A stretch of 64,000 bases of DNA from contig CM060462.1 in the NCBI GenBank assembly GCA_030544235.1, positions 38,406,026-38,470,025 on the forward strand, read 5' to 3'. The DNA comes from Lepturacanthus savala (Eukaryota > Chordata > Actinopteri > Scombriformes > Trichiuridae). This document shows positions 10,035 to 21,300 of this stretch, piece by piece (within the stretch, counting starts at the first letter, position 1; each line of letters starts with the position of its first letter). The notes beneath the pieces were generated by a model that saw only the letters and a list, made by a program, of their open reading frames with translations, ran no database searches and was not told where the DNA came from. A program made the position numbers and the translations under genes.

Positions 10035-10559
10035 AGTGATTTTATTGTGTATGCATCAAAATTAGAAAAGTCAGTTCAATATTACAGATAATTTAAATGA
10101 TTGAATATGTTAAAAATGTATTAATCAAAACCAATAAATAAGATTTGTGTGTTGATGTATTTTATCTGTTAAATGATTAATGACATTTACCATTAATTAA
10201 ATGCTTATTAAATGCTCATTTTCTTCTTTTCTTCTCTTTTCAATCATGGAATAATAGAAATGCAGTAGACTGATTTTTATTTATTTAATCTTGATACATC
10301 GAGTGGTTGCAAGAAATTAATTTCTGATTCTACTTTTATTTTTTTACTTGCAGAATAATTATTTTTTAGTATAATTTACTTTACTTTTCCTTCTACTTCT
10401 TATTTTTTGTTCTGTAATATTCCTTTTTTTAATATTCCTATTTTAAATTATAGCTTTTTTTCTGTCTTAACCTTCAATAAATGTAACTTTCAGACAATGA
10501 ACCAAACCAAGTATTTTGCTTGTCTGCACATTTGCAGAAAATAAAAATGTGAATAAAAA

Positions 10560-10645
10560 TCACATGTGAAATGACCATGGGCAAACAGGATATCCTGGTA
10601 ATGTGTGTCCTTCAAAATAAAAGCCCCATTTTCATGCCATGAAAA
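10560..10645 (-). mobile_element. family B fragment
   Basis: On the minus strand: CATGAAAATGGGGCTTTTAT, TTTGAAGGACACACATTACC and AGGATATCCTG. Only the core remains. Confidence 0.8.
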
Positions 10646-10739
10646 AAATATATATATTTACTGGACATTAGAATAATTGTTCTTAAATTGTTGCATTATT
10701 TGCTGCAGAAAAGAATAAAACTAAATATTTGTGCAAAAA

Positions 10740-11500
10740 GAAAAATGCGATTTAACCAAGAAACGAGCTCATTCGTTAACGAGGAGTGATTTTTGGAGAC
10801 GGAAACTGACTTTTTATCTTGAAACCAACGTCTTTAGACGCCATCGTCACAGACCTGTACCGTGGGAGCTTCATGGTTCTGATCCAGAGTAAAGTCCTGC
10901 CTCTATGAGCCGTTTATGCAGCAGGTTAAATACTCGTCTTCATTAGACTCAGTGGTTTTCATTTCCCTGTGTCAAACCGCCCACAGGATCATTCCGGTCG
11001 GTAAATCAGGTGCCAGTTTCACTCGCGACGTCGGAATTGAAAGCTGAAAACGCGATGTTAAAAACATGAGAAACCCGGCTCGTGATTGCTTCTCTCTCTG
11101 GGAAGCGTTGGACTGGGGAAATGTTCTGATTGGACTTGGCAACGTCTCAGGGCAGAAATGTGACTGTAAAACGGATCAGGAACCAGGAAGGAGAAAACTA
11201 TCCCTGAAAATGAGATTTAAATACACTGCAGCCTGTTTATCATCTGGGAAATACACAGCGTTTGGACAGTGGCGTGATTCTGGTTCATGTTTCACTATTA
11301 TGGAGCATTTTGATAGAAAACACACAAGAAATTCAAATAAACTGCAGTGAAAATGCAATAAACAGCACAGATTTACCCTTGTTGTCTTCATGACTTTATA
11401 ACACAATATCCTGGGTTTAGAATTTAATACAGCGATGATCTCATCATGATCCAAAGAATCATTTATTTCCCTTTCAAAATAAAAGACAAGTTTTGGGTAT
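10740..11500. other. unique DNA, moderately GC-rich
   Basis: Contains TTTCACTCGCGACGTCGG near 11020 and two overlapping opposite-strand open frames (11066-11350 plus, 11176-11454 minus), neither resembling a known protein. The word ATTTAAATACACTGCAGCCT followed by GTTTATCAT (11215-11245) recurs in altered form at 14645-14672. Confidence 0.4.
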
Positions 11501-11520
11501 GACCCATGATGACTATTCTG

Positions 11521-11708
11521 TCAATGAATCTATTAATAATTTAAATAAATAGTTGTTTGGTTGATAAAATGCTAACTAATAGAAAACGATCAGTTATTGT
11601 TATCTAATTATATCGAGCTGCAACTAACAACTATTCTGATTAATGTATAGATAAATGATTAATTAATTAGATGTTTCATTTTACATTTTTAGTTCATAAA
11701 ATGGTGTA
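11521..11708 (+). mobile_element. family A 5' fragments
   Basis: Two partial copies. One covers 11521-11580 (CAATGAATCTATTAATAATT, TAGTTGTTTGGTTGATAAAA). The other starts at 11615 with GAGCTGCAACTAACAACTAT and ends at GTTCATAAAATGGTGTAGA, just before the GT minisatellite. Confidence 0.75.
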
Positions 11709-11738
11709 GACTAAGACTGGAAACCAGAAAATGTCTAC

Positions 11739-11782
<44 letters not shown>

Positions 11783-12889
11783 ATTTGTGTCTACAGGTGT
11801 GTGTCTACAGGAACACTCCTGTAGACACCTGTAGTGCAGGACTGTGGATGCAGGTGTGTGTGTGTACAGGTGTGTGTCTACAGGTGTGTGTGTGTGTGTG
11901 TGTGCAGGTATGGTCTACAGGTGTGTGTGTATGTACAGGTGTGTGTCTACTGGTGTGTGTGTGCTTACAGGTATGGTCTACAGGTGTGTGTGTGTACAGG
12001 TGTGTGTGTACAAGTGTGTGTGTACAGGTGTGTGTGTGTGTGTGTGTGTACAGGTGTGTCTACTGATGCGTGTACAGGTGTGTGTCTACAGGTGTGTGTG
12101 TGTGTGTGTACAGGTGCATATCTACTGGTGTGTGTACAGGTGTCTATGTACATGTGTGTGTCTACAGGTGTGTATGTACAGGTGTGTGTGTGTGTGTACA
12201 GGTGTGTATGTACAGGTGTGTGTGTGTGTGTGTGTGTACAGGTGTGTGTGTGTGTGTGTACAAGTGTGTGTGTGTGTGTACAGGTGTGTATGCATGTACA
12301 GGTGTGTGTGTGTGTGTACAGGTGTGTGTGTGTATGTACAGGTGTGTATGTATGTACAGGTGTGTGTGTGTACAGGTGTGTGTGTGTATGTACAGGTGTG
12401 TGTGTATGTACAGGTGTGTGTCTACTGGTGTGTGTGTGCTTACAGGTATGGTCTACAGGTGTGTGGGTGTACAGGTGTGTGTGTACAAGTGTGTGTGTAC
12501 AGGTGTGTGTGTGTGTGTGTGTACAGGTGTGTCTACTGATGCGTGTACAGGTGTGTGTCTACAGGTGTGTGTGTGTGTACAGGTGCATATCTACTGGTGT
12601 GTGTACAGGTGTCTATGTACAAGTGTGTGTCTACAGGTGTGTATGTACAGGTGTGTGTGTGTGTGTGTGTGTGTACAGGTGTGTATGTACAGGTGTGTGT
12701 GTGTGTGTACAGGTGTGTGTGTGTGTGTGTACAGGTGTGTATGTATGTACAGGTGTGTGTGTGTGTGTACAGGTGTGTGTGTGTATGTACAGGTGTGTAT
12801 GTATGTACAGGTGTGTGTGTGTACAGGTGTGTGTGTGTATGTACAGGTGTGTGTCTACTGGTGTGTGTGTGCTTACAGGTATGGTCTAC

Positions 12890-12929
<40 letters not shown>

Positions 12930-14026
12930 AGGTGTGTCTACTGATGCGTGTACAGGTGTGTGTCTACAGGTGTGTGTGTGTGTGGGTACAGGTGCATATC
13001 TACTGGTGTGTGTACAGGTGTCTATGTACAAGTGTGTGTCTACAGGTGTGTATGTACAGGTGTGTGTGTGTGTGTGTGTGTACAGGTGTGTATGTACAGG
13101 TGTGTGTGTGTGTGTGTGTACAGGTGTGTGTGTGTGTGTACAGGTGTGTGTGTGTGTGTGTGTACAGGTGTGTATGTATGTACAGGTGTGTGTGTGTGTG
13201 TGTACAGGTGTGTGTGTGTATGTACAGGTGTGTATGTATGTACAGGTGTGTGTGTGTACAGGTGTGTGTGTGTATGTACAGGTGTGTGTGTATGTACAGG
13301 TGTGTGTCTACTGGTGTGTGTGTGCTTACAGGTATGGTCTACAGGTGTGTGTGTGTGTACAGGTGTGTGTGTACAAGTGTGTGTGTACAGGTGTGTGTGT
13401 GTGTGTGTGTACAGGTGTGTGTGTACAAGTGTGTGTGTACAGGTGTGTGTCTACAGGTGTGTGTGTGTGTGTGTACAGGTGCATATCTACTGGTGTGTGT
13501 ACAGGTGTCTATGTACAAGTGTGTGTCTACAGGTGTGTATGTACAGGTGTGTGTGTGTGTGTGTGTACAGGTGTGTATGTACAGGTGTGTGTGTGTGTAC
13601 AGGTGTGTGTGTGTGTGTACAAGTGTGTGTGTGTGTGTGTGTGTACAGGTGTGTATGTATGTACAGGTGTGTGTGTGTGTGTACAGGTGTGTGTGTGTGT
13701 GTATGTACAGGTGTGTATGTATGTACAGGTGTGTGTGTGTACAGGTGTGTGTGTGTATGTACAGGAGTGTGTGTGTGTACAGGTGTGTATGTATGTACAG
13801 GTGTGTGTCTACAGGTGTGTTTATGTACGGGTGTATGTGTGTATGTGTTTGTACAGGTGTGTGTGTGTACAAATGTGTGTGTGTGTGTGTTTGTACAGGT
13901 GTGTTTGTACAGGTGTGTGTGTGTACAGATGTGTGTGTACAGGTGTGTACAGGTGTGTGTGTGCACAAATGTGTTTCTACCGGTGTGTGTACAGGTGTGT
14001 GTTTTTCTATAGGTGTGTGTGTGTAA
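11739..14026 (+). repeat. 2.3-kb GT-rich minisatellite
   Basis: Runs of GT of variable length are punctuated by TACAGG, CTACAGG, TACAAG, ATGTACAGG and CTACTGG. Four higher-order copies are visible: the word TGCTTACAGGTATGGTCTAC occurs near 11961, 12436, 12870 and 13322, and GTGCATATCTACTGGTGTG near 12111, 12579, 12988 and 13476. No spacer contains a stop codon in most frames, so open frames of up to 730 codons (Cys/Val/Tyr or His/Thr rich) appear on both strands. They have no coding character. Confidence 0.95.
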
Positions 14027-14149
14027 ACTAATCACTAATAATAATAATACTCCTGATAACTAATAATCATTAATAAGGTTTTATGAAGTTATTCTTGTGT
14101 GATGACGATGAAAATGATGATAATAGTTATAATATTATTAAATTAATAT

Positions 14150-14400
14150 TATTAGTAGTAAATAATAATAATAATAATTTTCTGCAGGGTAAATAATAAT
14201 AATAATAATAATAATTATTATTATTATTATTATAATTTTCTGCAGGGTAAATAATAATAATAATAATTATTATTATTATTATTATTATAATTTTCTGCAG
14301 GGTAAATAATAATAATAATAATAATTATTATTATTATAATTTTCTGCAGGGTAAATAATAATAATTATTATTATTATTATTATAATTTTCTACAGGGTAA
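14150..14400. repeat. (AAT)n/(ATT)n minisatellite with TTTTCTGCAGGGTAAA spacer
   Basis: Five spacers TAATTTTCTGCAGGGTAAAT (the last with TACAG) occur near 14175, 14230, 14287, 14337 and 14383, separated by (AAT)n then (ATT)n. Each AAT/ATT block is self-complementary, so each unit can fold into a hairpin. Confidence 0.92.
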
Positions 14401-15180
14401 ATGTGCAGAGAAGAGAAGCTAAAGACAGAGATGATGTCACTTTGTGAACAAAAACCCTCAGAATTTAAGTTCATTACTTTCTTTTAAACTGAGTAAAATA
14501 AGCTTCTTAAATATAACAACTATCCTGATATTAAATAACTTATCCATTATTAAAACGATTAATTGATTAGTTATTTGGGCTGAAATATGACGACAAAACC
14601 AGGAAGAAGTGGACTCGTGCTGCATTTACTGGGACTGAAAACGATATTTAAATCCGCCGCAGCCTGTTTATCATTTACAACATATCGTTGATACAAAAAG
14701 CTGCTTTAAGGGGATTTGTGGCTTGTTTGGATCACATCTCTCCCTGCGAGTCTATTTCGCTGCAGCAGAGAAACACTTAGTCCATATCTGCTGCTGCCAC
14801 AGGAACCTGAAACCAGCCAGACATGAAATGTCATAAACTCATTTGTGATATTTCATTTCTCTCTCTTAAAACCGAACATGTAATAAAATATGCGGGTAAA
14901 CACGGTCAGTATAAATCCAGGACCTGTGCGCCTGCCCCCCCTTTCTGTGTGTTTAATTTCACACATATTTGCACAGGAAAATTACATTCGACTTATCTTA
15001 TGTAGTAGGGACCACAGGTAAATAGCCTATTCTCTGATTTAACCCCGGGATGTTGAAACTTTAACACGACCCAGGACATTTGGTGCCTCCTGGTCGTCTC
15101 TCAGAAAGAGAATCTGTAGTTTAGGAAGAAAGAAATGAAACTAATCTACCTCCATAATAACGCAGTCACATGCGTATGTT
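14401..15180. other. unique DNA
   Basis: A small family A scrap is visible at about 14555-14585 (CGATTAATTGATTAGTTATT). The rest is non-repetitive, with no coding signal beyond a 60-codon frame at 14823 that matches nothing I recognise. Confidence 0.4.
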
Positions 15181-15216
15181 TTTGTATCACTGCCACAATT
15201 TCTGAAGAGCAGGAAC

Positions 15217-16200
15217 AAAAATAGGACAAAAAGGGCACATATAGCTCGTCTTCGACACTAAAGAGGGCACATTAGCATGCATTTTGATTCCTAAAGGGCA
15301 CTTTTGCAGATGTCTTGGCTTCCACGAGGGCACTTTAGCACATTTTATGGATCCTAGAGTACACTTTAGCAGGTGTTTTAGCTTCCAAGAGGGCACTTTA
15401 GCATGTGGTGTGGTTCCTAAAGGGCGCTTTAGCACATGTTTTAGTTCCTAGAGGGAACTTTAACACATGGTTTGGCTTCCAAGAGGGCACTTTAACATAT
15501 GTTTTGACTCCAAGGGGGCACATTAGCACATGTTCTGGCTTCCGAGAGCGCACTTTAGCACCTTTTGGCTCCTAGGGGGCACTTTAGCACACATTTTAGC
15601 TTCGAGAAGGCACTTTGCCACATATTTTGGCTTCGAGGAGGCACTTTGGCACGTTTTGGCTCCTAGAGGGCACTTTAGCAGACGTTTTTGGCTTCTTAGA
15701 GAGCACTTTAGCATATGTTTAGGTTTCCTAGAGGGCACTTTAGCACAGATTTGGCCTCATAGAGGGTATTTTAGCACATCTTGGCTTCTAGAAAGCAGTT
15801 TAGCATACAGTTTGGCTCCTAGAGGGCACTTTAGCACACACTTTGATTTCCAAGAGGGCACTTTAGCAAACATTTTGGCTTTGAGGGGGCACTTCGGCAT
15901 ATGTTTTGGATCCTAGAGGGCAATTTAACAGACGTTTTGGCTTCTTAGAGAGCACTTTAGCACATTTTAGCTTTGAGAGGGCACTTTAGCACATATCTTG
16001 GCTTTGAGGAGGCACTTTGGCACATGTTTTGGCTCCTAGAGGGCACTTTAGCAGACGTTTTGGCTTCTCAGAGAGCAGCATGTTTTTGGTTTCCAACAGG
16101 GCACTTTAGCATGCAGTTTGGCTCTTAGAGGGTACTTTAGTACACATTTTAGCATCCAAGAGGGCACTTTAACATGTGTTTTGCCTCTGAGAGGGCATAT
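15217..16200 (+). repeat. minisatellite of about 31 bp, plus orientation
   Basis: Roughly 30 degenerate units of the form GAGGGCACTTTAGCACA followed by TTTTGGCTCCTA; spacing between successive CACTTT words is 29-33 bp. Units differ by many substitutions, so the array is old or fast-evolving. Open frames across it (for example the 128-codon frame from 15530 with GHFST and EGTLA words) simply echo the repeat. The same unit is found in reverse orientation at 59351-60400. Confidence 0.93.
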
Positions 16201-17080
16201 CCACCTGTGATTGTCCTTAGTTTGTCTTTTGACATAATTCCTTTTTGGAGGATTTGTGACATTGCCTTGAATTATGATATTCTTCAATATATCTTCAGTA
16301 AATCCTCACACATTAACAACAAAAAGAGTCTTGTTATTTCACAAAAAGACTCAATTAATTTAGTTTTCTGATCCAAACATTTGTACATTAGCGGCATCAC
16401 CAGACTGAGAATCCTCTCTTGATGCTCTCACTGCTCATTAATTAGAAGCCATTCACTGTAAATGATAAAAAAGACGAACCAAACAGAAGGAAACACTGCT
16501 AAACATTGAATGACCTTTGGATTTATATTATTCAGTTGGTCTAAAACTTATTACAAATCATTTAAAAGATTGTTCCAGTATCGATCCTCCGATAAACCGA
16601 GACTGGATTTCTTGTTTTATAGCTAAATGTCCATGAATTATCTCTAAATCAGGCTTATTTTAACAGGTTGTAATGAGTTACAGTGATGGAGCCGTAACCT
16701 TTTCTCATTTCACCTGAAATAGAAGTAGAATTATTCCTCTTCATGTCTCCTGCTGCCAGGTCGGATCTAAAGTGTCATATTTACAGGAGTAATGAACGTT
16801 AACATCACAGGAGAACTTTACTGGATGATAATGACCGTTTCAGGTATTAGTCAGGTCCATAGCCGTTACCACGGAAACTGGAGTTAGTTCTAGTGAAATA
16901 AATTAAACACAAAGTAAAGTTGTTGTTTTCTTTGCAGCATATTTAATATTTGAAATCAAACAACTAAACAGTTTGAAAAAGTATCAACATCTGTAATAAA
17001 AGGACGTCTTTTATTAAAGGACGTGTTTAAATAAAGTTTTTAACCTTTTACCTTGTTAATTATCTTCTAATTATCTTTTA
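16201..17080. other. unique DNA
   Basis: AT-rich with a more balanced part at 16380-16880. No recognised repeat or gene. Confidence 0.4.
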
Positions 17081-17520
17081 TTTAGTCCAATAATGAGTGG
17101 AATTATCTTATTACTTGCAGATAATTTATATTATTTGATGTTTTTTTATTTAGTTTTTTCCTGATTTGGGTCAATTTGGTCTTGTTTTAATACAACAAGA
17201 GATTACATTTAAATAAAATCAAGAAATACAAAACAAATGTAGGAAAAAGCTAAATTAATTCATGTTACAGAGCAATTTAAGGTAGAGTATTAAATAAACC
17301 ATTTATCTTCCTTAGATTTCAATTAGTCCAGAATTGCATAGAATTATCTCTAAATTATCTAATAGAATTAGATAATTTAGCTTATTTGAAGGTTTTTTAG
17401 TGTTTTTGGGGTTTTTGTTATGATAATTTGTCCAATTTGTTCAATTTTTTTCATTGAATAAAATCAGTAAAGAAAAAAAAATAAATCAAAAAAGCCAAAT
17501 TCATTTTTGTTACAGAGCAA
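17081..17520 (+). mobile_element. family C fragments
   Basis: Two adjacent partial copies: TTTAGTCCAATAATGAGTGG with TTGCAGATAATTTATATTAT and TTTCCTGATTTGGGTCAATT (17081-17200), and CAATTAGTCCAGAATTGCAT with GATAATTTAGCTTATTTGAA (17310-17450). Family C is a dispersed repeat whose intact ends read CACTGCAAAAA. Confidence 0.7.
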
Positions 17521-18464
17521 TTGAAGCCAGAATTTTGCAAAATAAATAAAAATCTAACATTCTATAATAAGTCTATAATAAACTAAACCTGTTTGTTTAA
17601 AACATGTAAAATAAACAACATGTTTAAATAATTGTATTTATTTATTTGACCTTTTCTTTCCTTCTACTTTTCCATTTACCTTCCTTAAAATTGAATTATT
17701 ATTGAAAATTGTTATTAAAATATCTGTATAATATCTTTGTAATGTTTGTCTAGATTGAAAATTTCAATAAAGTTGGTAAAAAAAAGTAGCATAAGCGGGT
17801 TAACAGAGTAGATGTGTGTTTTTAAGACATGAACCTTATATAGAACCTTTATTTATATATATTTATATATATTAAAGTGTTAAATCGGCTCTGAAATAAC
17901 AGAACATGAAGTCAGTGTTTTCAGTTTAAACCAGACTGAAAAGTTTCTCCATGGTGTCGTCCTCCAAGCAGAGATTTGACAGTTCAAAGGTGGAAAGATT
18001 TTCTTTAACCGGTCTTCACGCCTCTCTGTGTGTTGTTCGTTCTGTTGAATCCTGACAAGAAGAAGAAGAAGAAGAGAGCTTCCCCCCATGTTTTTTTATT
18101 TTTATTTTCCCCGTCCACTGGGACCTTTGTGAGTCCCGACCCTTAATACCAGCAGGCTGAGGTATGAAATTGCTTCTAGATGACAAGGCGTTTATAGGTG
18201 AGAAGCTTTGTCAACACCTCTGTCACGCTGCAGCGCTGCACCACAAACAACGGCGTGAATATCCTGCAGGAAAACACAGCAGCTGCATTAAAGATGCAGG
18301 ATAATCGCTGCAGTGATGAGAACAGGGACTAACTTTAACCCTTAAAAGTGATAAGAGACTTTCTGTCAATTACAGAAACGTTAAAGATCACCCAAAGTTT
18401 ATGCAGGGATTAAATTTCCCCTTCTCATTTGCAAATGATGACGTCATATTGCAGGAGCTAACGT
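17521..18464. other. AT-rich DNA, then unique DNA
   Basis: 17521-17880 is AT-rich with a TTTATTTATT stretch. 17880-18460 is balanced, with a short (AGA)n at 18057-18078 and many CTGCAG and GCAGC words near 18230-18310. No gene is supported. Confidence 0.4.
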
Positions 18465-18890
18465 ATTTGAAAAGGGGGCTTTTATTTTGAAGGACATACA
18501 ATTTATGAGGTCACATGACCAGGATATCCTGTTTGACATGTGAGCATCACTGTCTCACAATCAAAGTCTTTTATTGAGAATTTGGGAACATTTTCACTAA
18601 ATAAAAAAAAAATAAATAAACTGAATTTAATTAAATTTTTCTAATATGTTAAAATAGATTTGTTTATATATGTCAACAATATGCAAATATGGTAAATTCC
18701 TAGCGTAACAACTTAATGGAGTCCCATTGACTTACATAGCATGAAACTATCCTGAGACTATGTTTACAACATTTTCCTAAATATATTAATTATTTAGGTG
18801 ATTATAAGTAACAAAAACATCTAAAACATTATTTACCATGTCTATATAATGTTTCATGTAACAGAAGGTTTTATTTAGTGCAACACTGGC
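18465..18890 (+). mobile_element. family B repeat copy, near full length
   Basis: TTTGAAAAGGGGGCTTTTAT, ATGAGGTCACATGACCAGGA, TATCCTGTTTGACATGTGAG, GAGAATTTGGGAACATTTTC, then AATGGAGTCCCATTGACTTA and CATAGCATGAAACTATCCTG, ending near GTTTCATGTAACAGAAGGTT. The same 3' half is present at 33766-34066, which sets the family length at a minimum of about 420 bp. Confidence 0.85.
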
Positions 18891-19139
18891 ACCTCGAAGG
18901 TTGATTTTCATACATTTTTGTGTGTTTTATTCAACTTTTGTACACTGATAGTGGAGCTGGAAATGGGCCTCTATACATCTATGTAGATATTGATGCACCA
19001 AGAAACAGACATTTGCAGCTACAATAGTCATTTACCACATTAGCAATGTATAGAGTGGAGTTATGATTAGTTTAAAGTTGTCTACATTGAAAAAAACGAT
19101 GCTTTTCTTTCAGAAATAAGGACATTTCTGAGTCCAAAC

Positions 19140-19440
19140 TTTTGAATGATACTGGACATCTACATTACCTTTTCATTTATCTTCCTTAGATTATAATTAG
19201 TCCAATATTGAGTAGAATCATCTTATTACCAGCATATAATTTATCTTATTTGCAGTTTTTTATAATCCAGAAATGATCCTCAGTGTGATTTCTATGATTT
19301 TATGGACAAATAATTGACCTTTGAACTCGTATCTTATTAATCAGTGAACTTTGCAATGCAGATCATTTAGCTTACTTCTTTTTTTCCTGATTTGTAATTT
19401 GCAGTTTTAGATGTTTTGGCAATATTCTAACTCATTTGTC
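19140..19440 (+). mobile_element. family C copy
   Basis: ATTAGTCCAATATTGAGTAG, then GAAATGATCCTCAGTG, TTTTATGGACAAATAATTGA and CCTTTGAACTCGTATCTTAT, then TTGCAATGCAGATCATTTAG. The second half has an inverted counterpart at 43044-43190. Confidence 0.72.
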
Positions 19441-19654
19441 TCTATAACATCATCATAAATAGAACCTTACATGTTATATATTTCTTTTGATTCCAGGTTT
19501 AAGTCCAATAACCTTTGTGCTTGTAGAGATACTGTATATTTATTATGATTTATAGCAGTAACTGAACATATAGGCCTGTTAATTAGCATCCCATAGTATG
19601 AAAGGTCACCATGACGACGGCCATTGGTCACACTGCATTATGCTTGATTCTGCT

Positions 19655-19790
19655 ACACTGCAAAAAGTTAACTTTCAACAAGTGAACATGTCGCCGTTTG
19701 GTACAATTATCTCATCATTAGCAGATAATTTAGCCTATTTCAGTTGTTTTTTCCTGATTTGGGTCAATTTGGTCTAAAAAAATCTAAGTT
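19655..19790 (+). mobile_element. family C copy with 5' end
   Basis: Begins ACACTGCAAAAAGTTAAC, then CAAGTGAACATGTCGC, TTTGGTACAATTATCTCATC, TTAGCAGATAATTTAGCCTA and TTTCCTGATTTGGGTCAATT. Confidence 0.75.
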
Positions 19791-20780
19791 CAATTAATCT
19801 ATGGTACCTGTGCGTCTATGCATTACCTACACCTACAAAACTACCTACAGAGGCTCATAAAAGCTGTTTTATAGTAACTTAGCATCAGTTTTCTAAGTGT
19901 TTCCTGCTTGTTCTGTGGATTTGTCATGACAGCATGTAATGAGGGTCGTGAACTCCATTAAACATATACAGTGGCGACTGAGTGTGATTTCTCCGTCTGT
20001 GTTTAATTAATATCACAGATCCTTTTTCTTTTCAATCCCCGTTTAGTAAGAAAATACCAAGATATTGTGGCAAATGTGATTCTAAAGCCATTAAATACCG
20101 TTCAGCTACAAATTCAATGTCATTAACACTGCGATTTGTTTCCGAGCGACTTGAACTCAGACTTGAATGAGGCTGATTTAAATAGGTTTTTTCTTTCTAA
20201 TCCTGCAGTGTTGTAGCTGGTTTCTGGTCCATAGTTTGCAGCAGGTGTGTCGCCTTTGCAAGGTCTCTGGATCCTTTCATTCTGCATTGTTTATTTGATG
20301 AGGACGATATGAAAGAACGCTGCTGGATTCAGCTCACAGATAATTGCCATTAGTCCACATATTATGATAGAAATACCATTAAAAAAAAGGAAAATCATGA
20401 AAATTATACCATGCAACTAGCTGCTACTGTATGGCATTGCCATTTACCATAAAATATAAAGGAAGACAAACTATTATCAGCAATTATTCAATAAATTACA
20501 ATAAAGAAATATGATAAAATAAGATATAAACACTACAAATAAACGGTAATAATGTGCTGGACATTTCTAGTTGGTCAGTAAAATTCTTTAAGATCTTTTC
20601 ATTTAAACTGCTGATCATAGGAAGGGTGTATTCCTTTAAATGAGTGTGTGTTGGACTGGTCCATTGTCCATTGTGTGGACATTCATTGAGATAAGGAGAG
20701 ACATGAAAATACAGTTATTGTGGGAAAAAGGCGACAATTTATGTTGAAAGTTCCAATGTCAATGTGTTGATAGTACAAAT
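19791..20780. other. unique DNA
   Basis: Balanced sequence at 19800-20340, AT-rich after that. No open frame or repeat that I can name. Confidence 0.4.
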
Positions 20781-20784
20781 AAAA

Positions 20785-21300
20785 CCAGATTTCAAATAAA
20801 TCTCTCACTTAAATAATTTATTTCCAAATTATGGTGGAAAATGAGTATTTCGACAATAATAATTAGTTTGATACCCTTTGTTGGCAATGACAGAGGTCAA
20901 AGGTTTCCTCACCCTGTTTCTGGTATTATGGCCCATTCCTCCATGCAGATCTCCTCTAGATCAGTGATGATTTGGGGCTGTCCCACAGACTTTCAACTCC
21001 CTCCAAAGAGTTTCTATGGGGTTGAGATTTGGGGACTGTCTAGGCCACTTCAGGACCTTGAAATGCTTCTTAAGAAGTGCTAGTCCCATAAAATCAGCCC
21101 TTACAAGGAAAGTTTTTGGTAAATTATCCCATTCCTCCATGCAGATCTCCTCTAGATCAGTGATTTGGGGCTGTTGTTGGACCTTCAACTCCCTCCAAAG
21201 ATTTTCTACAGGGTTGCGATTTGGAGACTGGCTCGGCCACTTCAGGACCTTAAAAATGCACCTTACAAAGTGCTAGTCCCATAAAATCAGCCCTTACATA
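20785..21300 (-). pseudogene. Tc1/mariner transposase remnant, C-terminal part, internally duplicated
   Basis: On the minus strand, 21047-20991 reads WPRQSPNLNPIETLWRELK, the Tc1-family block that carries the third acidic residue (E of NPIE) of the DD34E catalytic triad. 21239-21185 reads a second version, WPSQSPNRNPVENLWRELK, followed by QITDLEEICMEEW. Downstream, 20910-20860 reads VIANKGYQTNY in the adjacent frame, as expected for the extreme C terminus, and 20845-20800 matches the 3' untranslated region typical of these elements (TTTCCACCATAATTTGG). The catalytic-E block is duplicated in tandem with a period of about 193 bp. The first two catalytic aspartates are missing, so no active enzyme is encoded. 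Confidence 0.9.

Noticed and set aside
11834..14026. 730-codon Cys/Val/Tyr-rich open frame (and 653-, 354- and 209-codon frames in other registers or on the other strand)
   Set aside because: All arise from GT runs with TACAG spacers, which contain no stop codons in several frames. No splice, start or codon-use evidence.
15530..15916. 128-codon open frame with GHFST and EGTLA words, and the similar frames at 59.3-59.9 kb
   Set aside because: The words mirror the minisatellite unit of about 31 bp; the period is not constant or a multiple of three, and the frames are broken repeatedly.
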